DNA of 64,000 nt from Bacteroidota bacterium (GTDB lineage: Bacteria > Bacteroidota > Bacteroidia > Chitinophagales > Chitinophagaceae). Within the stretch, counting starts at the first letter, position 1. The number at the start of each line of letters is the position of its first letter. The position numbers and the translations under genes are program-made. The stretch is from contig JAFDXK010000001.1 of NCBI GenBank assembly GCA_018267965.1, forward strand, positions 682,001-746,000. Reading direction: 5' to 3'. The notes beneath the pieces were generated by a model that did not search any database, had not been told where the DNA came from, and saw nothing but the letters and a program-made list of their open reading frames with translations. Shown here in pieces: positions 24,926-33,671 of this stretch.

Positions 24926-25579
24926 ATGAAGTTTTTTATCGACACGGCTAACCTTGCACAAATAAAGGAAGCTAACGATTTAGGCATTTTGGATGGTGTT
25001 ACAACCAACCCGTCTTTAATGGCTAAAGAAGGTATCAAGGGCGAGGCTGCTATCATGCAACATTACAAAACCATTTGCGAAATGGTGGATGGCCCGGTAA
25101 GTGCAGAAGTAATCAGCACAGATTTTGATGGCATTGTAGCAGAAGGCAAAAAACTTGCTGCAATACACGAGAATATCGTTGTAAAAGTGCCGATGATAAA
25201 AGACGGCATCAAAGCTATTAAATGGTTTACAGATAACGGTATTCGTACAAACTGTACACTGGTGTTCTCTGCGGGCCAAGCGATATTAGCAGCTAAAGCA
25301 GGTGCAACATTTGTATCTCCTTTCATTGGCCGTATTGATGATAGTAGCTGGGATGGTGTTCAACTGATTGAACAAATTGTTAGTATTTACAACTCGCAGG
25401 GTTTTATGACAGAAGTGCTTGCTGCTTCTATCCGCAACCCATTACATATTGTTCGATGTGCAGAAGCGGGTGCTGATGTATGTACTTGTCCTTTAAGCTC
25501 TATTTTAGGTTTGCTGAAACATCCGTTGACAGATTTAGGCTTGGAACAATTCCTGAAAGACGCACAGTCTATGAAATAA
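24926..25579 (+). CDS. fsa: Fructose-6-phosphate aldolase / transaldolase-like (TalC/MipB type)
   Basis: A 217-residue small transaldolase-family TIM barrel. MKFFIDTANLAQI at the start carries the conserved Asp, TTNPSLMAKEG follows, and the Schiff-base lysine is in IVVKVPM (about residue 86). SFIGRIDD-type block reads VSPFIGRIDDSSWDG, and the C-terminus has the short-form end. Proteins of this size are either F6P aldolases or transaldolases; the choice depends on one active-site residue and is not settled here. It follows the SRP RNA and ends on a terminator that overlaps the convergent gene. Confidence 0.9.
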   Translation: MKFFIDTANLAQIKEANDLGILDGVTTNPSLMAKEGIKGEAAIMQHYKTICEMVDGPVSAEVISTDFDGIVAEGKKLAAIHENIVVKVPMIKDGIKAIKWFTDNGIRTNCTLVFSAGQAILAAKAGATFVSPFIGRIDDSSWDGVQLIEQIVSIYNSQGFMTEVLAASIRNPLHIVRCAEAGADVCTCPLSSILGLLKHPLTDLGLEQFLKDAQSMK

Positions 25580-25599
25580 AGAATAGTATTACAATATTT

Positions 25600-25626
25600 A
25601 AAAGCTCCTTTATGGAGCTTTTTTTA
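25600..25626 (+). terminator. Terminator of the transaldolase gene, inside a convergent coding end
   Basis: AAAAGCTCC/GGAGCTTTT (25600-25608, 25614-25622), loop of five, long T-run. The stop and last Lys/Pro codons of the minus-strand oxidoreductase lie within it. Confidence 0.8.
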
Positions 25627-27130
25627 TTTTGTTTAATAGATATTCCATCCCTACCAACTCCGCACAGGTAGCTACGGCAGTAATACTCACACCCAAAACG
25701 CCGTGCAGGTTTACATTTTGCCCGGTCATATACAGGTTGGGTATTTTTGTCCTTGTGGCAATACTGGTTTCGTTAGGTTTATGTACATCCTTAAGGATGC
25801 CATATAGAGAGCCTTTTGGCGTGCCTGTATAATCGCGGTAGGTGAGGGGAGTGGCTATTTTCTGAGCAGTGATATTCCCTTTCAATTCAGGTATGCCTTG
25901 ATATAGTTTGCTTAATAGTTTTTCTGCTCTTTGTTGTTTGAATTCATCATAGCTTACACCTCGTTCATGTGGTGCTACGGTATAATTCACAGTGCTTTCC
26001 CATTGCTTCACTTCATCATAGTGCATATAGCTTAAGATGGAAATACTTTCTGCATATCCCGGCTTGTGTACATCTTCAGTAAAGAAGGCTGCATAATTAG
26101 CCGGCCAGTCTTCGGGTGTGTATTCTGTTGCAGCCCATGCATCATCGCTGCCATGCCAGTATATGTTGTGATGACGCATAGGTACTTTACCGGGTTCCAA
26201 AACCAGGTTCAGCATGAAGGTAGAAATGGTTTGCTCTAATCCTTTTACCCTGTTACGATATGCAGGACGGAACAAACTGCTGTCCACCATGTCAAGCAAT
26301 ACTACGGGATGCGTATTCGCTATAAATTGTTTTCCATAGAACCTTTGTCCGTCTTTGGTTTCAGCATAGCTAATGCTTCCGTTTTCTTCTGCAAGTTTTG
26401 TTACTTCAGTATTTCTAAAAACCTCACCACCATAATCCTGTAGTTGCTGCCACAAGAATTTAGAAATCTGGCTGCTACCAGGCATTACTTTGTGGCTACT
26501 ATGAATATAGCTTTCGGTTACAAGCGCATGCAGGTAAAATGGAGTTTTGTTGGCTATCCCGGCATATAGCAGGTTATTGCCTGCTAATACATTTTGAAGG
26601 CGTTTGTTTTGTGTAAACTCATAGAGCTTTTGAGTTAATCCCCAATTACTCACAACTGCTTTTTCATTCGCATCTCCTGCTCTTAAACGATACAAAGGGA
26701 AATGGTCGCCAACTGTTGTAATGGCTTTAATATAATTATTTAAGGCTACTTTCTCTTCGGGAAAGTATTGTAGAAGCTGTTCTTTGAAATTATCTAATCC
26801 CTGTGCATGAGGGTAAAGTGTTTCATCATCACCAAAGGCTATTGTGTCAAACGCATTAGGGTCATATGCTTTAAGCAATAGCTTGTCCATAATGCCGGCA
26901 TAGCTGAATAGGGTGTACAATGTATGTCCTTCACCCAAGCCACCTATGTAGTGTACACAACTATCAAATACTTTTTTCCGAACGGAAAAAGTTTGCAGGC
27001 AACCACCAATTTGTTTGTCGCGTTCCAATACACATACCTTCATGCCTTCTTTGGCAAGCATTACAGCGCTCATCAATCCACCCAGCCCGCTGCCAATTAT
27101 TACAACATCATATGTGTTATTATCCTGCAA
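25610..27130 (-). CDS. Phytoene desaturase/retinol saturase-like FAD oxidoreductase
   Basis: A 506-residue flavoprotein. The FAD-binding Rossmann unit is YDVVIIGSGLGGLMSAVMLA at residues 8-27 with the ERDKQIGGCLQTF motif following; the C-terminal FAD block is PNLYMTGQNVNLHGVLGVSI. The middle (SCVHYIGGLGEGHTLYTLF) resembles all-trans-retinol 13,14-reductase and CrtI-like enzymes. Substrate may be a carotenoid or another isoprenoid or lipid; no carotenoid genes are close. Two bases separate it from glmM upstream on the same strand, so they may be co-transcribed. Confidence 0.83.
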   Translation of the reverse strand: MQDNNTYDVVIIGSGLGGLMSAVMLAKEGMKVCVLERDKQIGGCLQTFSVRKKVFDSCVHYIGGLGEGHTLYTLFSYAGIMDKLLLKAYDPNAFDTIAFGDDETLYPHAQGLDNFKEQLLQYFPEEKVALNNYIKAITTVGDHFPLYRLRAGDANEKAVVSNWGLTQKLYEFTQNKRLQNVLAGNNLLYAGIANKTPFYLHALVTESYIHSSHKVMPGSSQISKFLWQQLQDYGGEVFRNTEVTKLAEENGSISYAETKDGQRFYGKQFIANTHPVVLLDMVDSSLFRPAYRNRVKGLEQTISTFMLNLVLEPGKVPMRHHNIYWHGSDDAWAATEYTPEDWPANYAAFFTEDVHKPGYAESISILSYMHYDEVKQWESTVNYTVAPHERGVSYDEFKQQRAEKLLSKLYQGIPELKGNITAQKIATPLTYRDYTGTPKGSLYGILKDVHKPNETSIATRTKIPNLYMTGQNVNLHGVLGVSITAVATCAELVGMEYLLNKIKKAP

Positions 27131-27132
27131 GG

Positions 27133-28527
27133 TTATTCAACATTGGCCAGCATCATCTCACGTATATCCTGCATAATACGTTTAGCTACGTTATTAGCAG
27201 TTGTTTCAGACGTGCTTTCTGCATAGATGCGTATAATAGGCTCTGTATTAGATGTGCGTAGGTGCACCCAATCATTGTCAAAATCTATGCGCAAACCATC
27301 TTCAGTATTGATAGGCTGTTTCTTGTATTTCTCTTTTATCTGAGCAAAGATGTTTTTTACGTTCACATTCTCGTTCAGCTCTATCTTGTTTTTAGATATG
27401 AAGTAATCAGGGTATGTGCCACGCAAAGTTTTGATGCTCTTGCCAAACTTTGCTAGGTGTGTCAGGAATAAGGCAATACCTATCAAAGCATCACGTCCGT
27501 AATGTAGTTCAGGCACTATTACACCTCCATTACCTTCGCCACCAATTACAGCTTCTACTTCTTTAATCTTCTTCACTACGTTCACCTCGCCCACAGCACT
27601 TGGGTAATATGTACCACCATGCTTTTCAGTCACGTCACGCAGTGCACGGGTAGAGGAGAGGTTGGAAACAGTATTTCCTTTTTTGCTAGATAGTATATAG
27701 TCAGCAATGGCAACCAGCGTATATTCTTCACCAAACAGACTGCCATCATCACATACAAAACAAAGTCTGTCTACATCCGGGTCTACAGCTATGCCTAAGT
27801 GCGCTTTTTTCTTTTCTACTTCGCTGCAAAGCTCGGTAAGGTTTTCTGGTAATGGCTCCGGGTTATGTGCGAATCTTCCTGTCACTTCTTCATTGATTAC
27901 AATTACATTTTCTACACCTAATGCTTGTAATAGCTGGGGCACTGATAACGCTCCTGTAGAATTTACAGGGTCAACAACTACAGTAAAGTTTTTCGCTTTG
28001 ATGGCATTTACATCTACCAATGGGTGTTTCAGTATCTCGTCAATGTGTTTTTGTATATAGCTGCTATCAACAGTCAGCTTGCCCAGTTTATTTACATCTG
28101 CATACTGGGTGTCACCCTTTTCAGCATCGTCCAGTATCCATTGTCCTGCTTCAGCACTCAAAAACTCACCATCACTATTCAATAGCTTCAGCGCATTCCA
28201 TTCTTTAGGGTTATGGCTGGCAGTTAGTATTATACCTCCTGCAGCGTTTTCCATTTTTACAGCCATTTCTACGGTAGGGGTAGTGCTTAATCCCAGGTCT
28301 GTAACGTCCATACCCATACCTTGAAGGGTAGAAACTACTATGTTTCTCACCATTTCACCTGATATCCTGCCATCCCTGCCTATGATGATCTTGTTGTTGC
28401 TGCCCTGTGTTTTTACCCACGCAGCATAAGAAGTAGTATATTTTACGATATCCAATGGTGTAAGTCCTGTGCCTTGTTTCCCGCCTATCGTACCCCTGAT
28501 TCCTGATATTGATTTTATTAATGACAT
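27133..28527 (-). CDS. glmM: Phosphoglucosamine mutase
   Basis: Converts glucosamine 6-phosphate to glucosamine 1-phosphate for UDP-GlcNAc, feeding peptidoglycan and lipid A synthesis. 464 residues of the alpha-D-phosphohexomutase family: ISGIRGTIGG at the start, the phosphoserine loop TASHNPKEWNALK near residue 101, metal loop DPDVDRL near 250, sugar loop GGEGNGGV near 335, and the phosphate-binding RTSNTEPIIRIY near the end. The NPKEWNALK loop is the Bacteroidota form. The neighbouring isomerase and transaldolase genes also handle sugar phosphates. Confidence 0.92.
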   Translation of the reverse strand: MSLIKSISGIRGTIGGKQGTGLTPLDIVKYTTSYAAWVKTQGSNNKIIIGRDGRISGEMVRNIVVSTLQGMGMDVTDLGLSTTPTVEMAVKMENAAGGIILTASHNPKEWNALKLLNSDGEFLSAEAGQWILDDAEKGDTQYADVNKLGKLTVDSSYIQKHIDEILKHPLVDVNAIKAKNFTVVVDPVNSTGALSVPQLLQALGVENVIVINEEVTGRFAHNPEPLPENLTELCSEVEKKKAHLGIAVDPDVDRLCFVCDDGSLFGEEYTLVAIADYILSSKKGNTVSNLSSTRALRDVTEKHGGTYYPSAVGEVNVVKKIKEVEAVIGGEGNGGVIVPELHYGRDALIGIALFLTHLAKFGKSIKTLRGTYPDYFISKNKIELNENVNVKNIFAQIKEKYKKQPINTEDGLRIDFDNDWVHLRTSNTEPIIRIYAESTSETTANNVAKRIMQDIREMMLANVE

Positions 28528-28719
28528 ATCTGTATACTATAGTTTGTAATTAGTGACGCTAAGATAGTTAATTCGTATTTAGGCTTTACTACTTGATTAT
28601 ATAGGGGTGAAATAAGGGGGATATTGAACTTTGGGTCATTTTTTTTAGTTTAATTTTAAGGTTATTACTGGGTTATAATCTCTTATTTTCTTTCTTTTGT
28701 CCTCTCAAATTATAGTTAT

Positions 28720-31557
28720 ATGCGATCTTATTCACATTTTTCATTAAGCAAGCTACTGGCCGCCGCTTCGTTGGTATTAGCAGTGAGCTTAAACACTAAT
28801 GCGCAAGACCTTAATGCAAAACTACCTACCGATCCTAAAGTGATAAAAGGTAAGTTGGCAAACGGGCTGACGTATTATATCAGGCCTAACTCTAAACCGG
28901 AAAAGAAAGTTGAGTTGAGGCTTATGGTTAATGCCGGTTCTATTCTGGAAGATGATGACCAACAAGGTTTGGCTCACTTCATGGAACACATGAACTTCAA
29001 CGGAACAAAGAATTTCGAGAAGAACCAACTTGTAGAATACTTACAATCAATAGGTGTTGAGTTCGGTGCTGACTTAAATGCTTATACCGGTTTCGATGAA
29101 ACTGTATATATCCTCCCAATCCCTACAGACAAACCAGGCAACCTTGACAAAGGTTTTCAAATCATAGAAGATTGGGCTCATGCAGCGTTACTTACCGATA
29201 AGGATATAGATGGTGAGCGTGGTGTGGTATTAGAAGAAAGCCGCCTTGGTAAAGGTGCTGATGACCGTATGTCTAAAAAATACCTTCCTAAATTGTTGAA
29301 TGGTTCTCATTATAAAGATCGTTTACCAATTGGTAAAGATGAAATCCTGAAAAGCTTTAAGTACGATGTTATTCGTCGTTTCCATCACGATTGGTATCGT
29401 CCTGATTTGCAGGCTGTAGCTATTGTAGGTGATATTGATGAGGCAACTGCAAGGGCATACCTCAAAAAGCATTTCGAAGGCTTGAAGAACCCTACCGGAG
29501 AGCGTCCTCGCAAAGCTTTTGAAGTACCTAACCGTACTAAGTCTGAAGGTATGGTGTTGACCGATAAGGAAGCCACTAACTATTCAATCGACCTGGTATT
29601 TACTACTAACAAACATCATGACGAGGTAACTGTTGGTGATTACAGGAACAGTATTGTACGTGGCCTTGTGTCTACAATGTGGAATCGCAGGTTGAGGGAC
29701 TTGACACGTAGTGCCAACCCTCCATTTACTTATGCTTATGTTAGCTATGGTGGCGGCTGGGCTCGTGGTTACGAAGGATTATCTGCAAGTGCAGGTTTTG
29801 GTGCCGGCGAACAAGAGAAAGCCTTGAATGCATTAACTGCTGAATTGTTAAGGGCTCAAAAATTTGGTTTCACTGCTTCTGAACTTGATTTGGCTAAGAA
29901 GGAGATGATGAGCAGTATTGAAAAGATGTATAACGAACGTAATACAACTGAAAGTGGCAGATTGGTAGAAGAATACATCCGCAACTTCCTCGAAAATGAA
30001 CCAATACCTGGCATCGAAAATGAGTTTAACTATTACAAACAACTCATGCCGGGCATTACTTTGGATGAAACCAACAAACTGGTAAATACATGGATGAGCA
30101 ATATGAATGTATTCTCATTGCTTACCGGTCCTGAACAAGGCCCTAAATTGCCTACAGATGCTGAATTGGTAGCTATGACTGACAAAGGTTTCAAACAAGA
30201 AGTGAAACCAATGGAAGAGAAAAAAGTATCCAGTGAATTGCTGGCTACAAGGCCTACTCCGGGTAAAGTGGTTTCAAAAACAGAAGATAAAGAATTTGGT
30301 AGCACTACACTGACATTGAGCAACGGTATTAAAGTAACTATCAAAACTACTGACTTTAAGGCTGACGAAATATTAATGAAAGGTGTTAAAAAAGGTGGTT
30401 CTAATAATTATGGTGTTGAAGATAAGTATAACGTGCAATTTGCTGCTGGTGTGGTAGGTGCTATGGGCTTTGGCAATTTCACTCCAACAGACCTTGAAAA
30501 AGCGATGGCGGGTAAGACAGCAAAACTGAGCGCCGGTATCGGAGGTATCACAAACGTGGTGAATGGTAGCAGTAGCGTTAAGGATTTTGAAACTATGTTG
30601 CAGCTAGCTTATCTGAAACTTACTCAACCTCGTAAAGACGAGGCATTGTTTAATGCATATAAGACTAAGCAAAAAACACAATTGCAATTTGCTTTCTCTA
30701 ATCCGCAAACTGCATTTATAGATACGTTATACAGGTATATATTCAAAGGGCAACCTTTGGCTCCAATGGCGGTACCTCGTCCTGAGTTTTATGATGCTAT
30801 TAATTTAGACCGTGCTTTATCAATTTACCAACAAGAGTTAGCTTTTGCTGATGGCTATGAGTTTTATATCGTTGGTAATATCACTGTTGATCAGGCTACA
30901 CCTCTTGTAGAGCAATATTTGGGTGCTTTGAAATCTATGAATACAACTCCTTCATTTAAAGATAACGGAGTACGTATAGTTAAAGGTGCAAGTACTTTCA
31001 AATATTACAAGGGTAAAGAAAAACAAAGCATGATATTAGGTATCTATTCAGGTGAACAACCTTATACCGAAGACCTTGACTTACGTGCTCAGGCACTTGC
31101 AGAAGTGCTTAATATTCGAGTAATAGAAGTACTGCGTGAGAAAATGGGTGGTATGTACAGCGGTGGTTTCAACTGCCAGGTTGAACGTGACCCTTACCCG
31201 CACTATATGCTGCAAATGTATGTGCCATGCGGACCAGAGAATGTAGATAAACTTGTTAAGGCTGCTAGTGACATCATTTCAGACCTTAAGAAGAATGGAC
31301 CTAATGCCACTGAAATGGAAAAAGTGAAAACTACATGGCATGAGCAAAACCGTGACCAGAAGAAGGAAAACTCTTATTGGGTTGAGAATATGATCGACAT
31401 CATGTTCAACAAGAAAGAGCGCGCTAACTTCTTTGGTTGGGATGCATGGGTTGATAAACTGACTGCTGCAGATATTAAGACTACAGCTAACTTGTTATTT
31501 GATGGTAAAAACGAAGTAACTGCTGAACTCTTCCCTGAAGAAGAAGCTAAGAACTAA
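28720..31557 (+). CDS. M16 family zinc metallopeptidase (pitrilysin type), exported
   Basis: A 945-residue inverzincin. A signal peptide (about 1-29, ending NTNAQ) leads to the first M16 unit, with the inverted zinc motif HFMEH at residues 86-90 and the third ligand in the ERGVVLEESRLGKG region near 167. A second, catalytically silent M16 half follows (about 510-930, GIKVTIKTTDFKADEI onward), as in PqqL and other periplasmic clamshell proteases. It probably degrades peptides in the periplasm. Divergent from glmM; the 192-base gap shows no clear -7/-33 pair. Own terminator follows. Confidence 0.92.
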   Translation: MRSYSHFSLSKLLAAASLVLAVSLNTNAQDLNAKLPTDPKVIKGKLANGLTYYIRPNSKPEKKVELRLMVNAGSILEDDDQQGLAHFMEHMNFNGTKNFEKNQLVEYLQSIGVEFGADLNAYTGFDETVYILPIPTDKPGNLDKGFQIIEDWAHAALLTDKDIDGERGVVLEESRLGKGADDRMSKKYLPKLLNGSHYKDRLPIGKDEILKSFKYDVIRRFHHDWYRPDLQAVAIVGDIDEATARAYLKKHFEGLKNPTGERPRKAFEVPNRTKSEGMVLTDKEATNYSIDLVFTTNKHHDEVTVGDYRNSIVRGLVSTMWNRRLRDLTRSANPPFTYAYVSYGGGWARGYEGLSASAGFGAGEQEKALNALTAELLRAQKFGFTASELDLAKKEMMSSIEKMYNERNTTESGRLVEEYIRNFLENEPIPGIENEFNYYKQLMPGITLDETNKLVNTWMSNMNVFSLLTGPEQGPKLPTDAELVAMTDKGFKQEVKPMEEKKVSSELLATRPTPGKVVSKTEDKEFGSTTLTLSNGIKVTIKTTDFKADEILMKGVKKGGSNNYGVEDKYNVQFAAGVVGAMGFGNFTPTDLEKAMAGKTAKLSAGIGGITNVVNGSSSVKDFETMLQLAYLKLTQPRKDEALFNAYKTKQKTQLQFAFSNPQTAFIDTLYRYIFKGQPLAPMAVPRPEFYDAINLDRALSIYQQELAFADGYEFYIVGNITVDQATPLVEQYLGALKSMNTTPSFKDNGVRIVKGASTFKYYKGKEKQSMILGIYSGEQPYTEDLDLRAQALAEVLNIRVIEVLREKMGGMYSGGFNCQVERDPYPHYMLQMYVPCGPENVDKLVKAASDIISDLKKNGPNATEMEKVKTTWHEQNRDQKKENSYWVENMIDIMFNKKERANFFGWDAWVDKLTAADIKTTANLLFDGKNEVTAELFPEEEAKN

Positions 31558-31579
31558 TACAGTTTTAAGTTGTAATAAG

Positions 31580-31612
31580 AACGCCCTCGGTTTACCGGGG
31601 GCGTTTATTTTT
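31580..31612 (+). terminator. Terminator of the M16 peptidase gene
   Basis: 11-bp stem with one T-G pair (31580-31590, 31595-31605), loop TTTA, followed by TATTTTTG. Confidence 0.8.
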
Positions 31613-31645
31613 GTTTACTAACCCAAAAATCTGATGTCTGATAGA

Positions 31646-31686
31646 AATGGTTGTCACGCTTGTTAGTTACAATTGTGGCAACCATT
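31646..31686. other. Hairpins downstream of recA
   Basis: AATGGTTG (31646-31653) pairs with CAACCATT (31679-31686), with CAC/GTG inside. A second hairpin, CCATTGG/CCAATGG (31709-31715, 31729-31735), lies between it and the recA stop. Neither has a good T-run on the minus strand; one may still end the recA message. Confidence 0.4.
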
Positions 31687-31741
31687 CTGTTTTCATCGTG
31701 ATAAGAACCCATTGGTTTATTTAACAGGCCAATGGATACAA

Positions 31742-32737
31742 TTATGCTGTTGGTTGCAATGCCTCACGAATTTTAGCTTCGATTTCAGCAGCAACTTCAG
31801 GATTGTCTAATAAGAACTGTTTTACGGCATCACGGCCTTGCCCAATTTTGCCTTCTCCGTAGCTGAACCATGAACCGCTTTTCTGCAATATGCCAAGCTC
31901 TACACCCATGTCTATTATTTCGCCTACCTTGCTGATACCTTCTCCGAAGATGATATCGAACTCTACCTGGCGGAATGGGGGAGCCACCTTATTCTTCACC
32001 ACCTTTACGCGTGTACGGTTACCACTGGCTACATCACCATCTTTTATCTGACTGATGCGGCGGATGTCTAAACGAACCGAAGCATAGAATTTAAGCGCGT
32101 TACCACCCGTTGTAGTTTCCGGGTTACCGAACATCACACCTATCTTCTCACGCAACTGGTTGATGAATATACAGCAGCAACCAGTACGACTGATGGTGGC
32201 AGTAAGCTTACGTAATGCCTGGCTCATGAGGCGAGCCTGCAAGCCCATTTTGCTATCACCCATTTCACCTTCCAATTCGCCTTTAGGTACAAGAGCAGCT
32301 ACAGAGTCTATAACTACTACATCTACTGCGCCTGATGATATCAAACGGTCTGCAATTTCCAAACCTTGTTCTCCATAGTCGGGTTGAGAGATAATCAGGT
32401 TATCAATATCTACACCCAGTTTGCGTGCATAAGAGGCATCAAATGCGTGCTCCGCATCTATTATAGCGCAGATACCGCCTTTCTTTTGTGCTTCTGCTAT
32501 AGTATGTATAGCAATGGTTGTTTTACCTGAAGATTCAGGGCCATATATTTCTATAATACGCCCCACAGGGAAACCACCTACACCAAGGGCAACATCCAGC
32601 CCGAGGCTGCCTGTGCTGATTACGTCTATTGTATCCTGCTGCTTATCGCCCAGCATCATTACCGAGCCTTTGCCATAGTCCTTTTCTATCTTGTCTAATG
32701 CAAGTTTTAATACCTTTAATTTGTCATCTGCTGCCAT
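31742..32737 (-). CDS. recA: Recombinase RecA
   Basis: Forms filaments on single-stranded DNA for homologous recombination and SOS signalling. 331 residues: Walker A GPESSGKT at 66-73, the catalytic-Glu region [11 protein letters not shown], Walker [13 protein letters not shown], loop L1 ([20 protein letters not shown]) and L2 region [22 protein letters not shown]. The C-terminal acidic tail of longer RecAs is nearly absent (ends EALQPTA), which in E. coli RecA moderates DNA binding. Monocistronic, with a strong promoter and a palindromic operator-like site upstream. Confidence 0.98.
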   Translation of the reverse strand: MAADDKLKVLKLALDKIEKDYGKGSVMMLGDKQQDTIDVISTGSLGLDVALGVGGFPVGRIIEIYGPESSGKTTIAIHTIAEAQKKGGICAIIDAEHAFDASYARKLGVDIDNLIISQPDYGEQGLEIADRLISSGAVDVVVIDSVAALVPKGELEGEMGDSKMGLQARLMSQALRKLTATISRTGCCCIFINQLREKIGVMFGNPETTTGGNALKFYASVRLDIRRISQIKDGDVASGNRTRVKVVKNKVAPPFRQVEFDIIFGEGISKVGEIIDMGVELGILQKSGSWFSYGEGKIGQGRDAVKQFLLDNPEVAAEIEAKIREALQPTA

Positions 32738-32771
32738 TGTAATGTGATTTTGTAGCTAAAGTAATTTTTTT

Positions 32772-32803
32772 CAAACATACGAACATTTTGTACAAATGTT
32801 CAA
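32772..32803 (-). promoter_or_regulatory. recA promoter with embedded inverted repeat (candidate SOS operator)
   Basis: On the minus strand TTGA (32803-32800), 20 bases, TATGTTTG (32779-32772), a full -7 match. Between the two boxes lies a perfect inverted repeat, GAACATTT-N5-AAATGTTC (32781-32801). Its outer halves GAAC/GTTC recall the Gram-positive SOS box. Just upstream is a further palindrome, ATTGTACAAT (32806-32815); its core TTGTACAA also occurs inside the repeat at 32788-32795, 19 bases away. The placement is that of a repressor site. Confidence 0.6.
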
Positions 32804-32845
32804 TTATTGTACAATAAAGTTATCCACATTTGTACTCATTGCTGA

Positions 32846-32872
32846 TTTGTTGCATTTTGTTGTCTTTTGTTG
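32846..32872. repeat. Three TTTGTTG units at 10-bp spacing, array 1
   Basis: TTTGTTG at 32846, 32856 and 32866, exactly one helical turn apart; closely matches array 2 (33-base block, three differences). Confidence 0.75.
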
Positions 32873-32947
32873 CGGATTTCATGATTTTATCTACTCCCAT
32901 TCTAATTGATTGATTTTCAATGTGATGATATAATGCCGGTGTTTCTT

Positions 32948-32974
32948 TTTGTTGCAATTTGTTGTGTTTTGTTG
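32948..32974. repeat. Three TTTGTTG units at 10-bp spacing, array 2
   Basis: TTTGTTG at 32948, 32958 and 32968; 102 bases after array 1, close to ten helical turns. Confidence 0.75.
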
Positions 32975-33269
32975 CAGATTTATATCTTTTCAATTGCCTC
33001 AGTGAGCTCACTTTGCCTGGTGGGTGGTTGTCAAATGTTGCATTTCTAATTTTCCTCCCCCTACGCCCCCTCATAGAGGGGGACAGGTTAAAGCAATGAC
33101 GGGAGTAGAAATATTTTCGAAGAACTTTATTATTACTGCGAATGCGTTCGGAGTCTATAACAAATATACGCCAAAAAATGATATAATTTAGTGATTAATT
33201 ATTGTGTTAGGGTAACAAAAAAGGTACTGAAATCATCAGTACCTTTTCTAAATATATTAACGATGTACA

Positions 33270-33536
33270 CTACTTCTTAGCCCTTTCTGAACGGCAGGTT
33301 GTAGTCACAAGATTGTGTGAATTGTCGTAGTATTTAACACTGTTTTGTTCGCATTTGGCAGTAGCCAGTTTTTTAGAATTTTCCCTGTAAACTAACATAT
33401 TACTGGTGGTAACGGTATTGTTGAACGAATCAGTAACGTCTGTAGTACAGGTACAATTGTATGTGCGGGTGCAAGAGGTAGCAGCCATGCACAGGGCTGC
33501 TAATACTACACCACAAGCCCATATAGCTTTTTTCAT
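33270..33536 (-). CDS. Small cysteine-containing lipoprotein, unrecognised
   Basis: An 88-residue protein. The ATG at 33536 opens a normal signal (KKAIWACGVVLAALCMAATSC) with lipobox ATSC and Cys22. The mature part begins TRTYNCTCTTDVTDSF and is rich in Thr, Ser and Asn with further Cys (TAKCEQ, TTTCRSE), a type of short Bacteroidota lipoprotein with no known function. A longer reading from 33668 would put 44 non-signal residues before the signal peptide and is rejected. Confidence 0.7.
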   Translation of the reverse strand: MKKAIWACGVVLAALCMAATSCTRTYNCTCTTDVTDSFNNTVTTSNMLVYRENSKKLATAKCEQNSVKYYDNSHNLVTTTCRSERAKK

Positions 33537-33671
33537 AATGCCAAATTCTGTTTCCAGCATAAATATGGTGATAATTGTGTGAAAATGCAAACGCCCGACA
33601 CTTAATTTGATGAATGTTGCGGATTGGCGGGTGTTTTGATAATTTGTACCCATATTGAAAAGAAGCATCGC

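Larger units (their letters stand above)
32816..33269. other. Gene-free stretch between recA and a lipoprotein gene
   Basis: No credible gene. It holds two phased TTTGTTG triplets (listed separately), a perfect CCCCCTC-ATA-GAGGGGG hairpin (33066-33082), a GCAATGACGGG fragment (33094-33104) also present at 36798, and a CGAA-TGCG-TTCG hairpin near 33140. A short open frame on the minus strand (32820-33074) runs through the repeats and is judged spurious. Confidence 0.5.

Noticed and set aside
32846-32974. Possible CRISPR array
   Set aside because: Units are 7 bases at 10-bp steps with no spacers of constant length and no cas genes.
32820-33074. 84-residue open frame on the minus strand upstream of recA
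   Set aside because: It runs through the phased TTTGTTG arrays and a GC hairpin; its repeated peptides follow from the DNA repeat, and there is no promoter box or family resemblance.
33066-33082. CCCCCTC-ATA-GAGGGGG hairpin as a terminator
   Set aside because: No gene ends before it and no T-run follows; it is more likely a repeat fragment.
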